This document shows positions 44,057 to 54,046 of a DNA stretch of 64,000 bases, one piece after another (within the stretch, counting starts at the first letter, position 1; each line of letters begins with the position of its first letter). This DNA comes from Paraburkholderia madseniana (lineage in GTDB: Bacteria; Pseudomonadota; Gammaproteobacteria; Burkholderiales; Burkholderiaceae), in NCBI RefSeq assembly GCF_009690905.1, contig NZ_VOSW01000028.1, forward strand, positions 1 to 64,000, in the 5' to 3' direction. A program made the position numbers and the translations under genes. Under the pieces are notes generated by a model. It did not search any database. It saw nothing but the letters and a program-made list of their open reading frames with translations, and was not told the DNA's origin.

Positions 44057-44713
44057 TCACGACATCAGCGGCTCAGCCGCATCGAGCATGATCTTCACGA
44101 AGTAGTCCGCAAAGCTGCGGCGCACGACGATATCGAAGCTGTCCGTGCCGGTGGGCAACAGCGTCATCGATGCCTTGAAGTAGTGACTCTGTGCGCACTG
44201 CCCTTCGCCGAACAGTTTCGGATGCAGGTCGAGCGGGCAACCGCGCGCCAGCACTTCACGCGTACGCGTGCCGCTGATTTCGAGCACCGTATAGCCGCTG
44301 CCGATATCCAACGCAGACGCGAACACGCCCACAAATGCCGCGCCGAGTTTCGCCTGCAACGGCGCGGTACGCGTCGCGTCGTGCGCCATGGCCGAGCGGA
44401 CCAGCCACTCGTCGGGGCCGAGCCACAGCATGTCGTAGCCATTGCCGCGCACAATGGTGTTCGCCTTCTCGGGCGGCCGGCAGCCGATCACGCTTTCCAC
44501 CGCGCTCACGAACGCCGCGTCACGCGTGTCGCCACGCACGTTCACCAGTTCCAGAAACGGCCGCTCGCTCAAACGGAACGCCGCCGACGCCGTCGCTTGA
44601 TGCTTCTTCAGCAGCGCATCCGCGCCCACCAACGGCGACTCCTGCCACACGCCCGTTTGCTGGCCGACAGCGCGATCCACTGCCGACACCGTCCCTCTTG
44701 TTTCATTCCACAT
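44057..44713 (-). CDS. soxG: Sarcosine oxidase gamma subunit
   Basis: A 218-residue gamma subunit of heterotetrameric sarcosine oxidase, GcvT-like in fold but without catalytic function. Recognisable family segments: FLELVNVRGD, GPDEWLVRS, VGVFASALDIGSGYTVLEISGTRTREVLARGCPLDLHP, and the terminal RRSFADYFVKIMLDAA. Start at 44713 overlaps the soxA end by 11 bases; GAAGGAG of its ribosome site lies within soxA. Last recognised subunit gene of sda-soxBDAG. Confidence 0.92.
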   Translation of the reverse strand: MWNETRGTVSAVDRAVGQQTGVWQESPLVGADALLKKHQATASAAFRLSERPFLELVNVRGDTRDAAFVSAVESVIGCRPPEKANTIVRGNGYDMLWLGPDEWLVRSAMAHDATRTAPLQAKLGAAFVGVFASALDIGSGYTVLEISGTRTREVLARGCPLDLHPKLFGEGQCAQSHYFKASMTLLPTGTDSFDIVVRRSFADYFVKIMLDAAEPLMS

Positions 44714-47705
44714 GTTGACGTGCTCCTTCGCTGTCGTAGAACACCGAGCTGGTGACCTTGGCCGCAATCTGCCTGCCGCTCGCGAGCGGAATCGTGACCG
44801 TTTCGCCGATCTTGTCGAGGCCGCCCTTCACCACCGCCATTGCAATCGAGCGCTTCAGGATCGGGCTGTAATAGCTCGACGTGACGTGACCGAGCATCGG
44901 CGCGGTATCGCCCTGGAACGGACCCGCGACGATCTGCGAGCCTTCAGGGATCACGAACGACGGATCGTCCGCGAGCAGTCCGACCAGTTGCTTACGCCCC
45001 GCCTTCGCCGTATCCGAGCGCGTCAATGAACGCTTGCCGAGGAAGTCTTTCGACTTCGCGACCAGCCCGCCCATGCCGAGATCGTACGGTGTCATCGACC
45101 CATCCGTGTCCTGGCCGACGATGATGTAGCCCTTCTCCGCACGCAGCACGTGCATGGTTTCGGTGCCATACGGCGTGATGTCGAATTCCGCGCCTGCGGC
45201 CATCAGCGCCTCCCACACCGCGCGACCAACGTTCGCAGGAACGTTCACTTCATAAGCCAGTTCGCCCGAGAAGCTGATCCGCATCACGCGCGATGCCGCA
45301 CCCGCCACGGTGCCTTCGCGATAGCTCATGAACGGGAACGCCGCGTTCGCAAAGTCGATGTCGTGGCAGACCTTCTGCAAGACCTTGCGGCTGTTCGGGC
45401 CGACCACGGCAAACGTCGCCCAATGATCCGTCACGGAAGCGAGCCGCACGCGCATGTCCGGCCACTCGGTTTGCAGCCAGCGTTCGAGCCACGTCAGCAC
45501 GCGTGCCGCGCCGCCTGTGGTGGTCGTCATCATGTAGTGCTGGTCGGCGAGACGCACGGTCACGCCGTCGTCGAAGATCATGCCGTTTTCGTCGAGCATC
45601 AGGCCATAGCGGCATTTGCCGACTTCCAGTTTGCTCCACGGATTCGTGTAGACCCAGTTCAGCAGCTTCGCCGCATCGGGGCCCTGGATGTCGATCTTGC
45701 CGAGCGTCGAAGCGTCGAGAATGCCGACGCTCGTGCGCACCGCGAGCGACTCGCGCGCCACTGCGGCATGCATGTCCTCGCCGGCCTTCGCGAAGTACCA
45801 GGGACGCTTCCAGTTGCCGACGTCCTCGAACGCCGCGCCGTTTTCCACGTGCCATTCGTGCACCGCGGTCTTACGCACCGGATCGAGAAACTCACCCAGC
45901 TCGCGGCCTGCAAACGTGCCGAACGTAACCGGCGTGTAGTTCGGGCGGAACGTCGTCGTGCCGGTTTCGGGAATCGTCTTGCCGAGTGCCTGCGCGAGAA
46001 TCGCCATGCCGTTGATGTTGCCGAGCTTGCCCTGATCGGTGCCGAAGCCCATCGCCGTATAGCGCTTCACGTGTTCGACCGATTCGAAACCTTCGCGCGC
46101 CGCGAGGAAAATATCGGCTGCCGACACGTCGTTCTGGAAGTCGACGAACTGCTTAGGCCCGCGCGTTGCGAGTTCGCGGCCACCGACGAGCCACAGCGGT
46201 TGCATCTTCGTTTCGGTAACCTCGGCCACGTGCACCGGGTTCGGCCGCGCAACGATGTGACCCGCCGCACCCGCCGCCTCGACACCGGCATCGACCGCGA
46301 AGCGAATCCCCTGTCCCAGCGTGAAATCACCGGCACACGCACCAACGCTGGTCTCCGCCTGCATCGCTTTGCCCGGCACGAAGCACGCCTTGTCGTCATG
46401 CCAGTGCGCCTTGCCGCCCGATTGCGCGAACAGATGCAGCACCGGACTCCAGCCACCGGACATCGCGAGCAGCTCGCAGGGCAGCTCGCCCTGCTTCGCC
46501 CCGACCTGTCCGTTCGAATACGACGCGACTTCGACCGAGGCAACCCGCAGCTTGCCGTGCGCCGCTGTCACAGCCACACCGTTCATTACCTTGACACCAT
46601 AGCGCCGTGCGAGCGCGGGCAGCGTGCCCTTCGATTCGGCCGCGCGCGGATCGACGACCGTCACCTGGGCACCGGCCGCTTTCAGATCGAGCGCGCATTG
46701 ATAGCCGTCGTCGTTGTTCGTGAACACCACGGCATTGCGGCCCGGCAGCACCGCATAGCGATGCAGATAGGTCGACACAGCCGAGGCCAGCATCACGCCC
46801 GGCAGATCGTTGTTGCCGAACACGATCGGCCGCTCATGCGCGCCTGTTGCGAGAATCACGCGTTTCGCACGGATCTTCCACATCAGTTCGCGCGTACCCT
46901 TTCTCTGCGACACCGGCAGATGCTCGGTGAGCCGCTGCGTGACGGTGATGAGGTTATGGTCCTGGTAACCGAATGCGGTGCTGCGGCACAGGATCTTCAC
47001 ATCGGGCATCTGCCGCAACTCGTCCTCGATCTTGTGGACCCATTGCAGCGCCGGTTTGCCGTCGATCTCCGCACGGCACGACAGCAGCGAGCCGCCGAGT
47101 TCCGGCTGATCGTCGATCAGCGTCACGCGTGCGCCGGACAATGCCGCCGCATGCGCAGCCGCCAGCCCCGTCGGACCACCGCCGACCACCAACACGTCGC
47201 AATGCGCAAAGCACTTGTCGTAGCGGTCCGCATCGGTTTGCTCAGGCGCCTTGCCGAGACCGGCTGCATCGCGAATCACTTCCTCATATTTCGGCCAGAA
47301 TTTGCGCGGCCACATGAAGGTCTTGTAGTAGAAGCCCGCCGGAATGAAGCGTGCGAACTTCTGGTTGATCGCCATGCGGTCTTTCTCGATGCTCGGCTGC
47401 GCGTTCACGCTGGTCGCGACGAGTCCCTGATACAACTCCACTTCAGTCGCGCGCGCGTTCGGCACCGTGTATGCCCCGGTTTCGAGCTGCACGACCGCAT
47501 TCGGCTCTTCCACACCCGCCGTCACGATGCCGCGCGGCCGGTGGTACTTCCAGCTACGCGCCACGAAGTGTTCGCCGTTCGCGAGCAGCGCGGACGCGAG
47601 CGTGTCGCCCTGATAGCCCTGATACTTGCGCCCGTTGAACGTGAAGTTCAGTACGATCGCGCGGTTGATGCGCCCGCCGCTGGGGAGTCGGTCTTTCTGG
47701 CTCAT
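44703..47705 (-). CDS. soxA: Sarcosine oxidase alpha subunit
   Basis: A 1000-residue alpha subunit. The N-terminal ~100 residues are a 2Fe-2S-ferredoxin-like fold lacking cysteines (FNGRKYQGYQGDTLASALL). The FAD/NAD-binding core begins at VLVVGGGPTGLAAAHAA near 170. The C-terminal ~390 residues form the aminomethyltransferase-like domain that binds tetrahydrofolate (DASTLGKIDIQGPDAAKLLNWVYTN, GTETMHVLRAEKGYIIVGQDTDGS). The enzyme converts sarcosine, O2 and THF to glycine, H2O2 and 5,10-methylene-THF. The start overlaps soxD by ATGA, and soxG begins inside its 3' end, indicating tight coupling. Confidence 0.95.
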   Translation of the reverse strand: MSQKDRLPSGGRINRAIVLNFTFNGRKYQGYQGDTLASALLANGEHFVARSWKYHRPRGIVTAGVEEPNAVVQLETGAYTVPNARATEVELYQGLVATSVNAQPSIEKDRMAINQKFARFIPAGFYYKTFMWPRKFWPKYEEVIRDAAGLGKAPEQTDADRYDKCFAHCDVLVVGGGPTGLAAAHAAALSGARVTLIDDQPELGGSLLSCRAEIDGKPALQWVHKIEDELRQMPDVKILCRSTAFGYQDHNLITVTQRLTEHLPVSQRKGTRELMWKIRAKRVILATGAHERPIVFGNNDLPGVMLASAVSTYLHRYAVLPGRNAVVFTNNDDGYQCALDLKAAGAQVTVVDPRAAESKGTLPALARRYGVKVMNGVAVTAAHGKLRVASVEVASYSNGQVGAKQGELPCELLAMSGGWSPVLHLFAQSGGKAHWHDDKACFVPGKAMQAETSVGACAGDFTLGQGIRFAVDAGVEAAGAAGHIVARPNPVHVAEVTETKMQPLWLVGGRELATRGPKQFVDFQNDVSAADIFLAAREGFESVEHVKRYTAMGFGTDQGKLGNINGMAILAQALGKTIPETGTTTFRPNYTPVTFGTFAGRELGEFLDPVRKTAVHEWHVENGAAFEDVGNWKRPWYFAKAGEDMHAAVARESLAVRTSVGILDASTLGKIDIQGPDAAKLLNWVYTNPWSKLEVGKCRYGLMLDENGMIFDDGVTVRLADQHYMMTTTTGGAARVLTWLERWLQTEWPDMRVRLASVTDHWATFAVVGPNSRKVLQKVCHDIDFANAAFPFMSYREGTVAGAASRVMRISFSGELAYEVNVPANVGRAVWEALMAAGAEFDITPYGTETMHVLRAEKGYIIVGQDTDGSMTPYDLGMGGLVAKSKDFLGKRSLTRSDTAKAGRKQLVGLLADDPSFVIPEGSQIVAGPFQGDTAPMLGHVTSSYYSPILKRSIAMAVVKGGLDKIGETVTIPLASGRQIAAKVTSSVFYDSEGARQHVE

Positions 47706-48028
47706 GGTGCCTTGCCCTCGTGTGCCTTGTCTTGTGCGTTAGCCTCGTTGCTGTCCATCGCGAGCAGCGGACGTTCGAACGTCTCGTAGCCCTGAATCTC
47801 GTAGCTCACGGTGTCGCGCTGGGCCTTGAACCAGCGGCGGCATCCTTGCGTGTGCATCCATTGCTCGCGATGCACGCCGCGCGAATTCTTGCGCATGAAC
47901 AGGTAGTCGCCCCATTCCTTGTCGGTGAGCTTGTCGGTGTCGAGCGGACGCGCAATATCGGCTTCGCCGCCGCAGGAAAATTCGGTTTCGGCGCGTGGTC
48001 CGCACCAAGGGCATTCGATCAGCAGCAT
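47702..48028 (-). CDS. soxD: Sarcosine oxidase delta subunit
   Basis: A 108-residue zinc-binding small subunit. N-terminal CPWCGPR (Cys6, Cys9) and later His/Cys residues (GVHREQWMHTQGCRRWF) are the zinc ligands of the family. Body: FSCGGEADIARPLDTDKLTDKEWGDYLFMRKN, diagnostic for SoxD. AGGAG lies 5 bases before the ATG. Separated from soxB by 70 bases holding a long hairpin; coupled to soxA by ATGA. Confidence 0.93.
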   Translation of the reverse strand: MLLIECPWCGPRAETEFSCGGEADIARPLDTDKLTDKEWGDYLFMRKNSRGVHREQWMHTQGCRRWFKAQRDTVSYEIQGYETFERPLLAMDSNEANAQDKAHEGKAP

Positions 48029-48044
48029 CTGGTTCTCCTGTGTC

Positions 48045-48078
48045 GACCGGAGTTGGCGCTTTAGCGCTTACTCCGGTC
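48045..48078. repeat. Long hairpin between soxB and soxD
   Basis: Outer arms GACCGGAGT/ACTCCGGTC (9 bp) and inner arms GCGCT/AGCGC pair across a 34-base unit with a small internal mismatch and a two-base loop. It occupies half of the 70-bp soxB-soxD gap and ends 17 bases before the soxD start, close to its ribosome site. There is no T-run. A role in mRNA processing, subunit stoichiometry or partial termination is possible. Confidence 0.6.
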
Positions 48079-48098
48079 CCAAGCAATTCATTGCAAAG

Positions 48099-49343
48099 TC
48101 AGTGGGCAACAGCGGCAGCGCCGTGCTCGTCGATCAGATGACCGGTGTAAAAACGATCCAGCGAAAACGGCGCGTTCAGCGGATGCGGCTCGTCCTTCGC
48201 GATCGTGTGTGCATAGGCCCAACCCGAACCAGGCGTCGCCTTGAAGCCGCCCGTGCCCCAGCCGCAATTGAAATAAAGCCCCTTCACGTCGGTCTTGCTG
48301 ATGATCGGGCACGCATCCGGCGACACGTCCACGATGCCGCCCCACTGGCGGTTCATCCGCACACGCGAAAACACCGGGAACATTTCAACGATCGCTTCGA
48401 GCGTGCCTTCGATGATCTGAAAGCTGCCGCGCTGACCGAAGCCAGTGTACTGATCGACGCCCGCACCGATCACCAGATCGCCCTTGTCTGACTGGCTGAT
48501 GTACGCGTGCACCGCGTTCGACATCACCACCGTATTGACGACCGGTTTGATCGGCTCCGAGACCAAAGCCTGCAAAGGATGGCTCTCCAGAGGCAAGCGG
48601 ATACCCGCCATATCGGCGAGCGACGACGTATTACCCGCCGCAACCACCGCAACCTTCTTCGCCTTGATGAAACCCTTGGTGGTATCCACGCCGACCACCT
48701 GGCTGCCGTCGCGGCGAATCCCCGTGACCTGGCAGTTCTGCACGATATCGACACCATGCTGATCCGCCCCGCGTGCGAAGCCCCACGCCACCGCATCGTG
48801 GCGCGCTACACCGCCACGGCGTTGAATCGACGCGCCGAGCACCGGATAGCGGCTGTTCAGATTGATGGTCGGCTCGATTTCCTTGATCTGCTCCGGCGTG
48901 AGGAATTCGGCATCCACGCCGTTCAGCCGGTTTGCATTCACGCGGCGCTCGGTGTCGCGCACGTCCTGCAATGTGTGCGCGAGGTTCATCACGCCGCGCT
49001 GGCTGAACATCACGTTGTAGTTCAGGTCTTGCGACAGACCTTCCCACAGCTTCATCGCCTTCTCGTAGAGCGCGGCCGATTCGTCCCACAGGTAATTCGA
49101 GCGCACGATGGTCGTATTGCGCGCGGTATTGCCGCCACCGATCCAGCCTTTCTCCAGCACGGCGATATTGCGCACGCCATGCTCCTTCGCGAGGTAATAG
49201 GCAGTGGCGAGGCCATGCCCGCCGCCGCCGACGATCACGACGTCGTATTCACGCTTGGGCTCCGGGCTCTTCCACTGACGCTCCCAGTTCTCGTGATACG
49301 ACATCCCGTTGCGCAACAGGCTGAATATCGAATAGCGGCTCAT
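48099..49343 (-). CDS. soxB: Sarcosine oxidase beta subunit
   Basis: A 414-residue FAD-dependent amine oxidase subunit holding the sarcosine-oxidising site. Dinucleotide-binding [20 protein letters not shown] starts near residue 33; the covalent-FMN region [20 protein letters not shown] contains the candidate His. The C-terminal [45 protein letters not shown] is classic SoxB. AAAGGA lies 7 bases before the ATG. 46 bases after sda. Confidence 0.95.
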   Translation of the reverse strand: MSRYSIFSLLRNGMSYHENWERQWKSPEPKREYDVVIVGGGGHGLATAYYLAKEHGVRNIAVLEKGWIGGGNTARNTTIVRSNYLWDESAALYEKAMKLWEGLSQDLNYNVMFSQRGVMNLAHTLQDVRDTERRVNANRLNGVDAEFLTPEQIKEIEPTINLNSRYPVLGASIQRRGGVARHDAVAWGFARGADQHGVDIVQNCQVTGIRRDGSQVVGVDTTKGFIKAKKVAVVAAGNTSSLADMAGIRLPLESHPLQALVSEPIKPVVNTVVMSNAVHAYISQSDKGDLVIGAGVDQYTGFGQRGSFQIIEGTLEAIVEMFPVFSRVRMNRQWGGIVDVSPDACPIISKTDVKGLYFNCGWGTGGFKATPGSGWAYAHTIAKDEPHPLNAPFSLDRFYTGHLIDEHGAAAVAH

Positions 49344-49389
49344 TGTTGGTCCTTTGGGTCCTGTTGTTACTCTTTGATTCTTAACTTGT

Positions 49390-50784
49390 TCAACACTCGA
49401 TGACGTTCACGGCGAGTCCACCGCGCGACGTCTCCTTGTATTTGGTCTTCATGTCCGCGCCGGTTTCACGCATCGTCTTGATCACGTTATCGAGCGACAC
49501 GTAGTGCTGGCCGTCGCCCTTCATCGCCATGCGCGCCGCGTTGAGCGCCTTGATCGCGCCCATCGCGTTACGTTCGATACAGGGAATCTGCACGAGCCCG
49601 CCAACCGGGTCGCAGGTCATGCCGAGGTTGTGTTCCATGCCGATCTCGGCGGCGTTTTCCACTTGCGTCGGCGTGCCGCCCATCACGGCGGCCAGCGCCG
49701 CGGCGGCCATCGAGCACGCAACGCCGACCTCGCCCTGGCAGCCCACCTCGGCGCCCGAGATCGAAGCGGTTTCCTTGTAGATGATGCCGATTGCCGCAGC
49801 GGTCAGCAGGAAGGTGACGATGCCTTCGTCGTTCGACGCATGCATGAACTTCACGTAGTAATGCAGCACTGCGGGAATCACGCCGGCCGCGCCGTTGGTC
49901 GGCGCCGTGACGACGCGCCCGCCCGCGGCGTTTTCTTCGTTCACGGCCATGGCGTAGAGATTGACCCAGTCGAGCATCGACAGCGGATCGCGCAGCGATT
50001 CTTCCGAACGGAAACGCAATTGCGCGCACAGGTCGGCCGCGCGGCGCTTCACGTGCATCGGGCCGGGCAACTCGCCACGCACCTTGCAGCCACGTTCGAC
50101 ACAGGCGGACATGACGCGCCAGATCGTCAGCAGCCCTTCGCGCACTTCCTGTTCGGTGCGCGAAGCGCATTCGTTGCGCAGCGTGACCTCGGCGATCGAC
50201 AAACCGGTTTCGCGGCACACACGCATCAGATCGTCGCCGGTCCGGAACGGGAACGGCACTTCGGCGCCAGCGCGCAGGCCATTGACGCGGTCGCCTTCGC
50301 GATTGATCACAAAGCCGCCGCCGATCGAGTAATACTCTTTCTCCACCAGCAACTGGCCGTTTTCGTCGAAGGCCTGAAAACGCATGCCGTTCGGATGCAC
50401 GATGCTCGAGCCCGGCGCGCCCGGCATCAGCTTGCGGAAGAAGCCGAGCTGCTCGCGCTCGTCGAATTTGACCGGATGCTTGCCGAGCAGCACCAGTTGC
50501 TTCGTTTCGCGAATCGCCTGCAGGCGCGGTTCGATCACGTCCGGGTCGATCAGATCGGGCAGATTGCCTTCGAGGCCGAGCAGCACCGCCTTGTCCGTGC
50601 CATGCCCTTTCCCGGTCGCACCGAGCGAGCCGAACAGCTCGACCTTGACGCGACGCACGAAGCTCAGCAGATTGGCGTCTTCGATATGCGAGGCGAAGCG
50701 GCACGCAGCGATCATCGGCCCGACCGTGTGCGAGCTTGAGGGACCGATGCCGATCTTGAACAGATCGAAGACGCTGACGTTCAT
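49390..50784 (-). CDS. sda: L-serine dehydratase (single-chain, 4Fe-4S)
   Basis: A 464-residue iron-sulfur serine deaminase producing pyruvate and ammonia from L-serine. The N-terminal signature SSSHTVGPM, the cluster cysteines in [41 protein letters not shown], and the final cysteine tail region [10 protein letters not shown] are present (C-terminal Cys thought to cap the cluster). First gene of sda-soxBDAG, linking serine made by GlyA to central metabolism. It is the SdaB-type gene commonly placed with sox genes. Divergent from the SouR-like AraC gene. Confidence 0.93.
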   Translation of the reverse strand: MNVSVFDLFKIGIGPSSSHTVGPMIAACRFASHIEDANLLSFVRRVKVELFGSLGATGKGHGTDKAVLLGLEGNLPDLIDPDVIEPRLQAIRETKQLVLLGKHPVKFDEREQLGFFRKLMPGAPGSSIVHPNGMRFQAFDENGQLLVEKEYYSIGGGFVINREGDRVNGLRAGAEVPFPFRTGDDLMRVCRETGLSIAEVTLRNECASRTEQEVREGLLTIWRVMSACVERGCKVRGELPGPMHVKRRAADLCAQLRFRSEESLRDPLSMLDWVNLYAMAVNEENAAGGRVVTAPTNGAAGVIPAVLHYYVKFMHASNDEGIVTFLLTAAAIGIIYKETASISGAEVGCQGEVGVACSMAAAALAAVMGGTPTQVENAAEIGMEHNLGMTCDPVGGLVQIPCIERNAMGAIKALNAARMAMKGDGQHYVSLDNVIKTMRETGADMKTKYKETSRGGLAVNVIEC

Positions 50785-50935
50785 GGCGTGCCTTATACGT
50801 TGCGATACTTAGGGTGCCGGGTTTGGCTTGAACTAGCCCCTATTGCACCGCACGTCAAATTGGACCGATAGAATAAAAACGGCATGACAGTGGGATAGTG
50901 GCGTCAAGCGGGCCGCCGGCCAAGCGCTGCGGCGG

Positions 50936-50966
50936 ATTTGCGATGACTTCTGACGCATTTGCGACA
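50936..50966 (-). promoter_or_regulatory. 21-bp-spaced direct repeat (ArgR-type half-sites) upstream of sda
   Basis: ATTTGCGATG (50936) and ATTTGCGACA (50957) are 21 bp apart. Read in the sda direction they are TGTCGCAAAT and CATCGCAAAT, fitting the TGTCGC-N8-AA-N5 half-site pattern described for the related ArgR AraC protein, and the period fits two helical turns. They lie 152-182 bp upstream of sda and 71-101 bp upstream of the SouR-like gene. A matching pair stands upstream of choV. Confidence 0.6.
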
Positions 50967-50989
50967 GGGGCAGCTTAAGCGCCCCTGTC
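50963..50989. promoter_or_regulatory. 9-bp inverted repeat before the SouR-like gene
   Basis: GACAGGGGC and GCCCCTGTC are perfect reverse complements separated by AGCTTAAGC. It overlaps the right half of the direct repeat and ends 48 bases before the ATG at 51037, so it may form a hairpin in the leader or be a second operator. Confidence 0.45.
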
Positions 50990-51036
50990 CCCGGTGCTAT
51001 GCTTGTTTCAACCCTTTTCCCTTGCCGGCTGCACGC

Positions 51037-52119
51037 ATGAATTCCGCTGAACCGCTTCCCCTTCAATCGATCGACGGCACCTCGAAGCAACGCATCCGCT
51101 TCGGCATCATCCTGCTGCCGAACTTCACGCTGACGGCGTTCTCGGGTTTCGTCGACCTGTTGCGCCTGTCTGCGGACGAAGGCGACTTCAGCAAGCCCGT
51201 GCGCTGCTCGTGGAGCGTGATAGGGGAAACCCTCGCTCCGGTGCGTGCGAGTTGCGGGATCCAGATCACGCCGTGGGAGACGTTCGACAACGCCGAGCCC
51301 TTCGATTACGTCGTCGTGGTGGGCGGCCTGCTGCATTCGGGGCCGGCCGCGAACGATGCGACGCTGGCCTTCATCCGCCGCGCCGCCGCCACCGATGCGA
51401 CGCTCGTCGGCATGTGCACCGGCGTGTTCTCACTGATGCGCGCAGGCGTGCTGGAAGGCCACCGCATCTGCGTGAGCTGGTTTCACTACTGGGATTTCAT
51501 CGAACGCTTTCCGGCGGTCAACGAGGAGGCGTTGGTGGCGGATCGGCTATTTGTGATCGACCGCCGGCGCATTACGTGCTCCGGTGGGCGGGCGTCGATC
51601 GACGTGGCGGCCGCGATTCTGCTGCGCCACTTTGAAACGGCCACGGTGCAGAAGGCGTTGCGGATTCTCCTGGTGGACGACATGCAGAAGGGTAATGCGC
51701 CGCAGCCGCATCCGCCGGGGTTGGCGCCCGCCGCGCATCCGAAGGTAAAGCGCGCGATTCTGCTGATGGAGCAGCATGTGGGGCGATCGTTATCGCTCGA
51801 CGAACTGGCGCGCAAACTCGATCTGTCGCCGCGTCAGCTCGAACGGCTCTTCAAGGCGCAAACCGGTAAGGCGCCGCAGGCCTATGCGAAGCAGGTGCGT
51901 TTGCGCACTGCAGCCTGGCTGCTGACGAGTTCGGATAAAACAGTGGCGGATATCGCGTCGAGTTGCGGCTTTTCCGACGCCTCGCATCTGGGCCGCGAAT
52001 TCCGCAAGCAGTTCGGTTTGCCGCCGATGATGTACCGCGAGCAACGCGGTACGGCGGCTGAAGTCGATGACGGCTCAGGCTATGACGAAACTTTCCCGGG
52101 GCGGGCTCAGGCAATTTGA
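51037..52119 (+). CDS. SouR-like AraC regulator with DJ-1/PfpI domain
   Basis: A 360-residue GATase1-like AraC protein. Residues about 18-205 form the sensor (FGIILLPNFTLTAFSGFVDLLRLSADEGD; MCTGVFSLMRAGVL; RITCSGGRASIDVAAAILLRHF). The C-terminal HTH domain begins LSLDELARKLDLSPRQLERLFKAQTGKAPQ and ends SSCGFSDASHLGREFRKQFGLPP. Its position divergent from sda-soxBDAG matches SouR, the sarcosine-responsive activator of P. aeruginosa; the orthology is inferred from context. Starts at ATG 51037; an earlier in-frame codon adds Cys/Pro-rich sequence. Confidence 0.82.
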   Translation: MNSAEPLPLQSIDGTSKQRIRFGIILLPNFTLTAFSGFVDLLRLSADEGDFSKPVRCSWSVIGETLAPVRASCGIQITPWETFDNAEPFDYVVVVGGLLHSGPAANDATLAFIRRAAATDATLVGMCTGVFSLMRAGVLEGHRICVSWFHYWDFIERFPAVNEEALVADRLFVIDRRRITCSGGRASIDVAAAILLRHFETATVQKALRILLVDDMQKGNAPQPHPPGLAPAAHPKVKRAILLMEQHVGRSLSLDELARKLDLSPRQLERLFKAQTGKAPQAYAKQVRLRTAAWLLTSSDKTVADIASSCGFSDASHLGREFRKQFGLPPMMYREQRGTAAEVDDGSGYDETFPGRAQAI

Positions 52120-52212
52120 GGGTGGTATTTATTGTCTGGCATGGTTGCACCCGGTTCAACTACGCGGCGTGCGGCAAGCGTGACGCGCGCACCGACGTCG
52201 TGTTCGTGTCGC

Positions 52213-54027
52213 TTACACCTCGGCGGAAGAAACCTCTGAAATGGATTCGAGCAGCGCGAGCCGCAGACTTTCGCCCGCATAACGGGTGCGAAACTTCAGG
52301 TAACCGCCGCTTTCCCACGGCCCATTGCGCGAAAGAGCGCGGCCAGGCCAGTTGTCGAATGGTTTGAAGCCTGCGAAAGAGTCGTGACAGTATTCGCTGA
52401 AGAAGTCGAGTTCGACCGGGCTGAGCTTGCGGGTCCTGACCAGTTCGTAAATGTGCCGTCTATCACGCGGGATGCTGGCGTGCGCTTCATGCGCCTGGGT
52501 CAGATGATTTTCAGCAGCCGATTGCCGGAAGATTTGTCCGCTCAGGGAGAGTTTCGACGTGGCGACGCCTTCGCGTGCGTAATAGACCCGGTGCTCGGCA
52601 TCGTCGATCTCGCGGATGTCCTTCAGGAACACATTGTGCGCGCCGAGCAGGTCGCTTTGCTCGGTTTGCGTTGCTTGCTGAACGAACGGCAATGTTCCGT
52701 AGCTGTCGCGGAAGCGGAAGCGCCACGCGAGGATGTCGATAAGGCAGTCGGCGATTTGGCGGGTGGTGGTGCCGTTGGCCCTCATGAAGGAGAGATAGGC
52801 CGACCTGAGCGTGTCACTGATCAGAAACGGATCCCACCGGTCGCTTCGCGAAAACGCTATGTCCATTTCCAGCGGCACACCCGCGGCACGGCCCGCGTCA
52901 TACATCATATTCAACGGTACCTGCGAAAGCTTGCTGTCATCCGCACGCTTGTTCTTGCCCTGCTCGTCCGGAAGATAGCCACCACCCAAGTCCGAGTGCA
53001 TGCCCGGGAAACGGAATTGTCGGCAGTTCGGAGGCATCGCATCACCAGGCGCCTGCACATCCTCAAGTGGGAACGATTCACGCTGCTCGTGCATGGCGGC
53101 GTAATGCTCACAGTGACGAACCCGCGGCGAAATCCGCAGATTTTTGGGCTCTCCCCAAGCATTGTGGCCGTTGGCCCATCTGCCGGCGGCAGGCCCCAGT
53201 CCAACGGCGGCCACCGTGTCGAAAATGCCGAGAAAGCGGATATGGGAGGTCACGCCCGCCAGTGTGTCACCCTCGAAGCATTCGTCCAGCCAATTACAGA
53301 ACACGCGTGCTTGCGCTGCACCGCGGCTGAAGCCGAACACGTCGATGAAGACCTCAACCAGTTTCGGGTGCTGAGTGTCACTGATTTTCTGTGCGAGTTG
53401 GACGAACTGTGCCTTGAGAAACTTCGTGCGATACGTGAAGCCATTCATCGTCAGCAGACCACCCTGATCTTTCATGCCGACCTGGTCAAGCGCGAACTGG
53501 TCGGACGGAGATAACGGGTTGGCGTTCTCTCCATTGCCCGTCTGCTGCGGTAGCCAGTTGTTTCTGGACAGCGCCTTGACGCTTTCTGCGGAAATCATTG
53601 GCCGATTGCCGCTGTCGATTGAACCGTGCAGCGTGTTTAATACCGACAGCAGTGCAAACACAATGCGCGCATCGCCTCCAGCGCCGAAACCCATGCCCCA
53701 CGTGCTGGATGAATCTTCACCAATTTTGTCGAATGGTGTGCCGACGCCGGGTATGTAGTGTCGGTAGTATCCCTCCAAAGCGGTGTCCGGATAAGCACGA
53801 AACAGGCGTGCCACGTTGCTGTCCTTGTGGCGTTCCAGTTGGCTGCCTCCCGTCCCCGGTTCAACCCAATCCTGATTGTTACCGGTACCGTCGAAAAACA
53901 AACCGATATGCAGTGAGAATTCGCACTTCTCCGCATGGCACCGCATGGTCGGCGCGGTCGCTTGCACGCCAGTTGTAGTCATGGGATGCGCTGCGGCGCG
54001 CAGCAGACTTACACTATCTGTCATCAA
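52213..54027 (-). CDS. Type VI secretion phospholipase effector, DUF2235 (Tle1 type)
   Basis: A 604-residue alpha/beta hydrolase of the DUF2235 family, the core of Tle1 lipase effectors. LHIGLFFDGTGNNQ (40-52) opens the fold; the nucleophile Ser234 is in GFSRG (232-236), Asp270 in LGIFDTVAAVG, and His344 in FPGMHSDLGGGY. These form a Ser-Asp-His arrangement for cleaving phospholipids of target cells. No signal peptide, as expected for T6SS cargo. It is the last gene of vgrG-DUF4123-DUF3304x3-lipase, which supplies the carrier, adaptor and immunity. It ends convergent to the SouR-like gene. Confidence 0.85.
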   Translation of the reverse strand: MMTDSVSLLRAAAHPMTTTGVQATAPTMRCHAEKCEFSLHIGLFFDGTGNNQDWVEPGTGGSQLERHKDSNVARLFRAYPDTALEGYYRHYIPGVGTPFDKIGEDSSSTWGMGFGAGGDARIVFALLSVLNTLHGSIDSGNRPMISAESVKALSRNNWLPQQTGNGENANPLSPSDQFALDQVGMKDQGGLLTMNGFTYRTKFLKAQFVQLAQKISDTQHPKLVEVFIDVFGFSRGAAQARVFCNWLDECFEGDTLAGVTSHIRFLGIFDTVAAVGLGPAAGRWANGHNAWGEPKNLRISPRVRHCEHYAAMHEQRESFPLEDVQAPGDAMPPNCRQFRFPGMHSDLGGGYLPDEQGKNKRADDSKLSQVPLNMMYDAGRAAGVPLEMDIAFSRSDRWDPFLISDTLRSAYLSFMRANGTTTRQIADCLIDILAWRFRFRDSYGTLPFVQQATQTEQSDLLGAHNVFLKDIREIDDAEHRVYYAREGVATSKLSLSGQIFRQSAAENHLTQAHEAHASIPRDRRHIYELVRTRKLSPVELDFFSEYCHDSFAGFKPFDNWPGRALSRNGPWESGGYLKFRTRYAGESLRLALLESISEVSSAEV

Positions 54028-54046
54028 TACGGTTCCTTACTAACCT

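Noticed and set aside
45150-47789. An 879-codon open frame on the plus strand opposite soxA
   Set aside because: It is His/Arg-rich with no domain and mirrors soxA's codon structure. High-GC genes often leave the antisense frame open; soxA is unambiguous.
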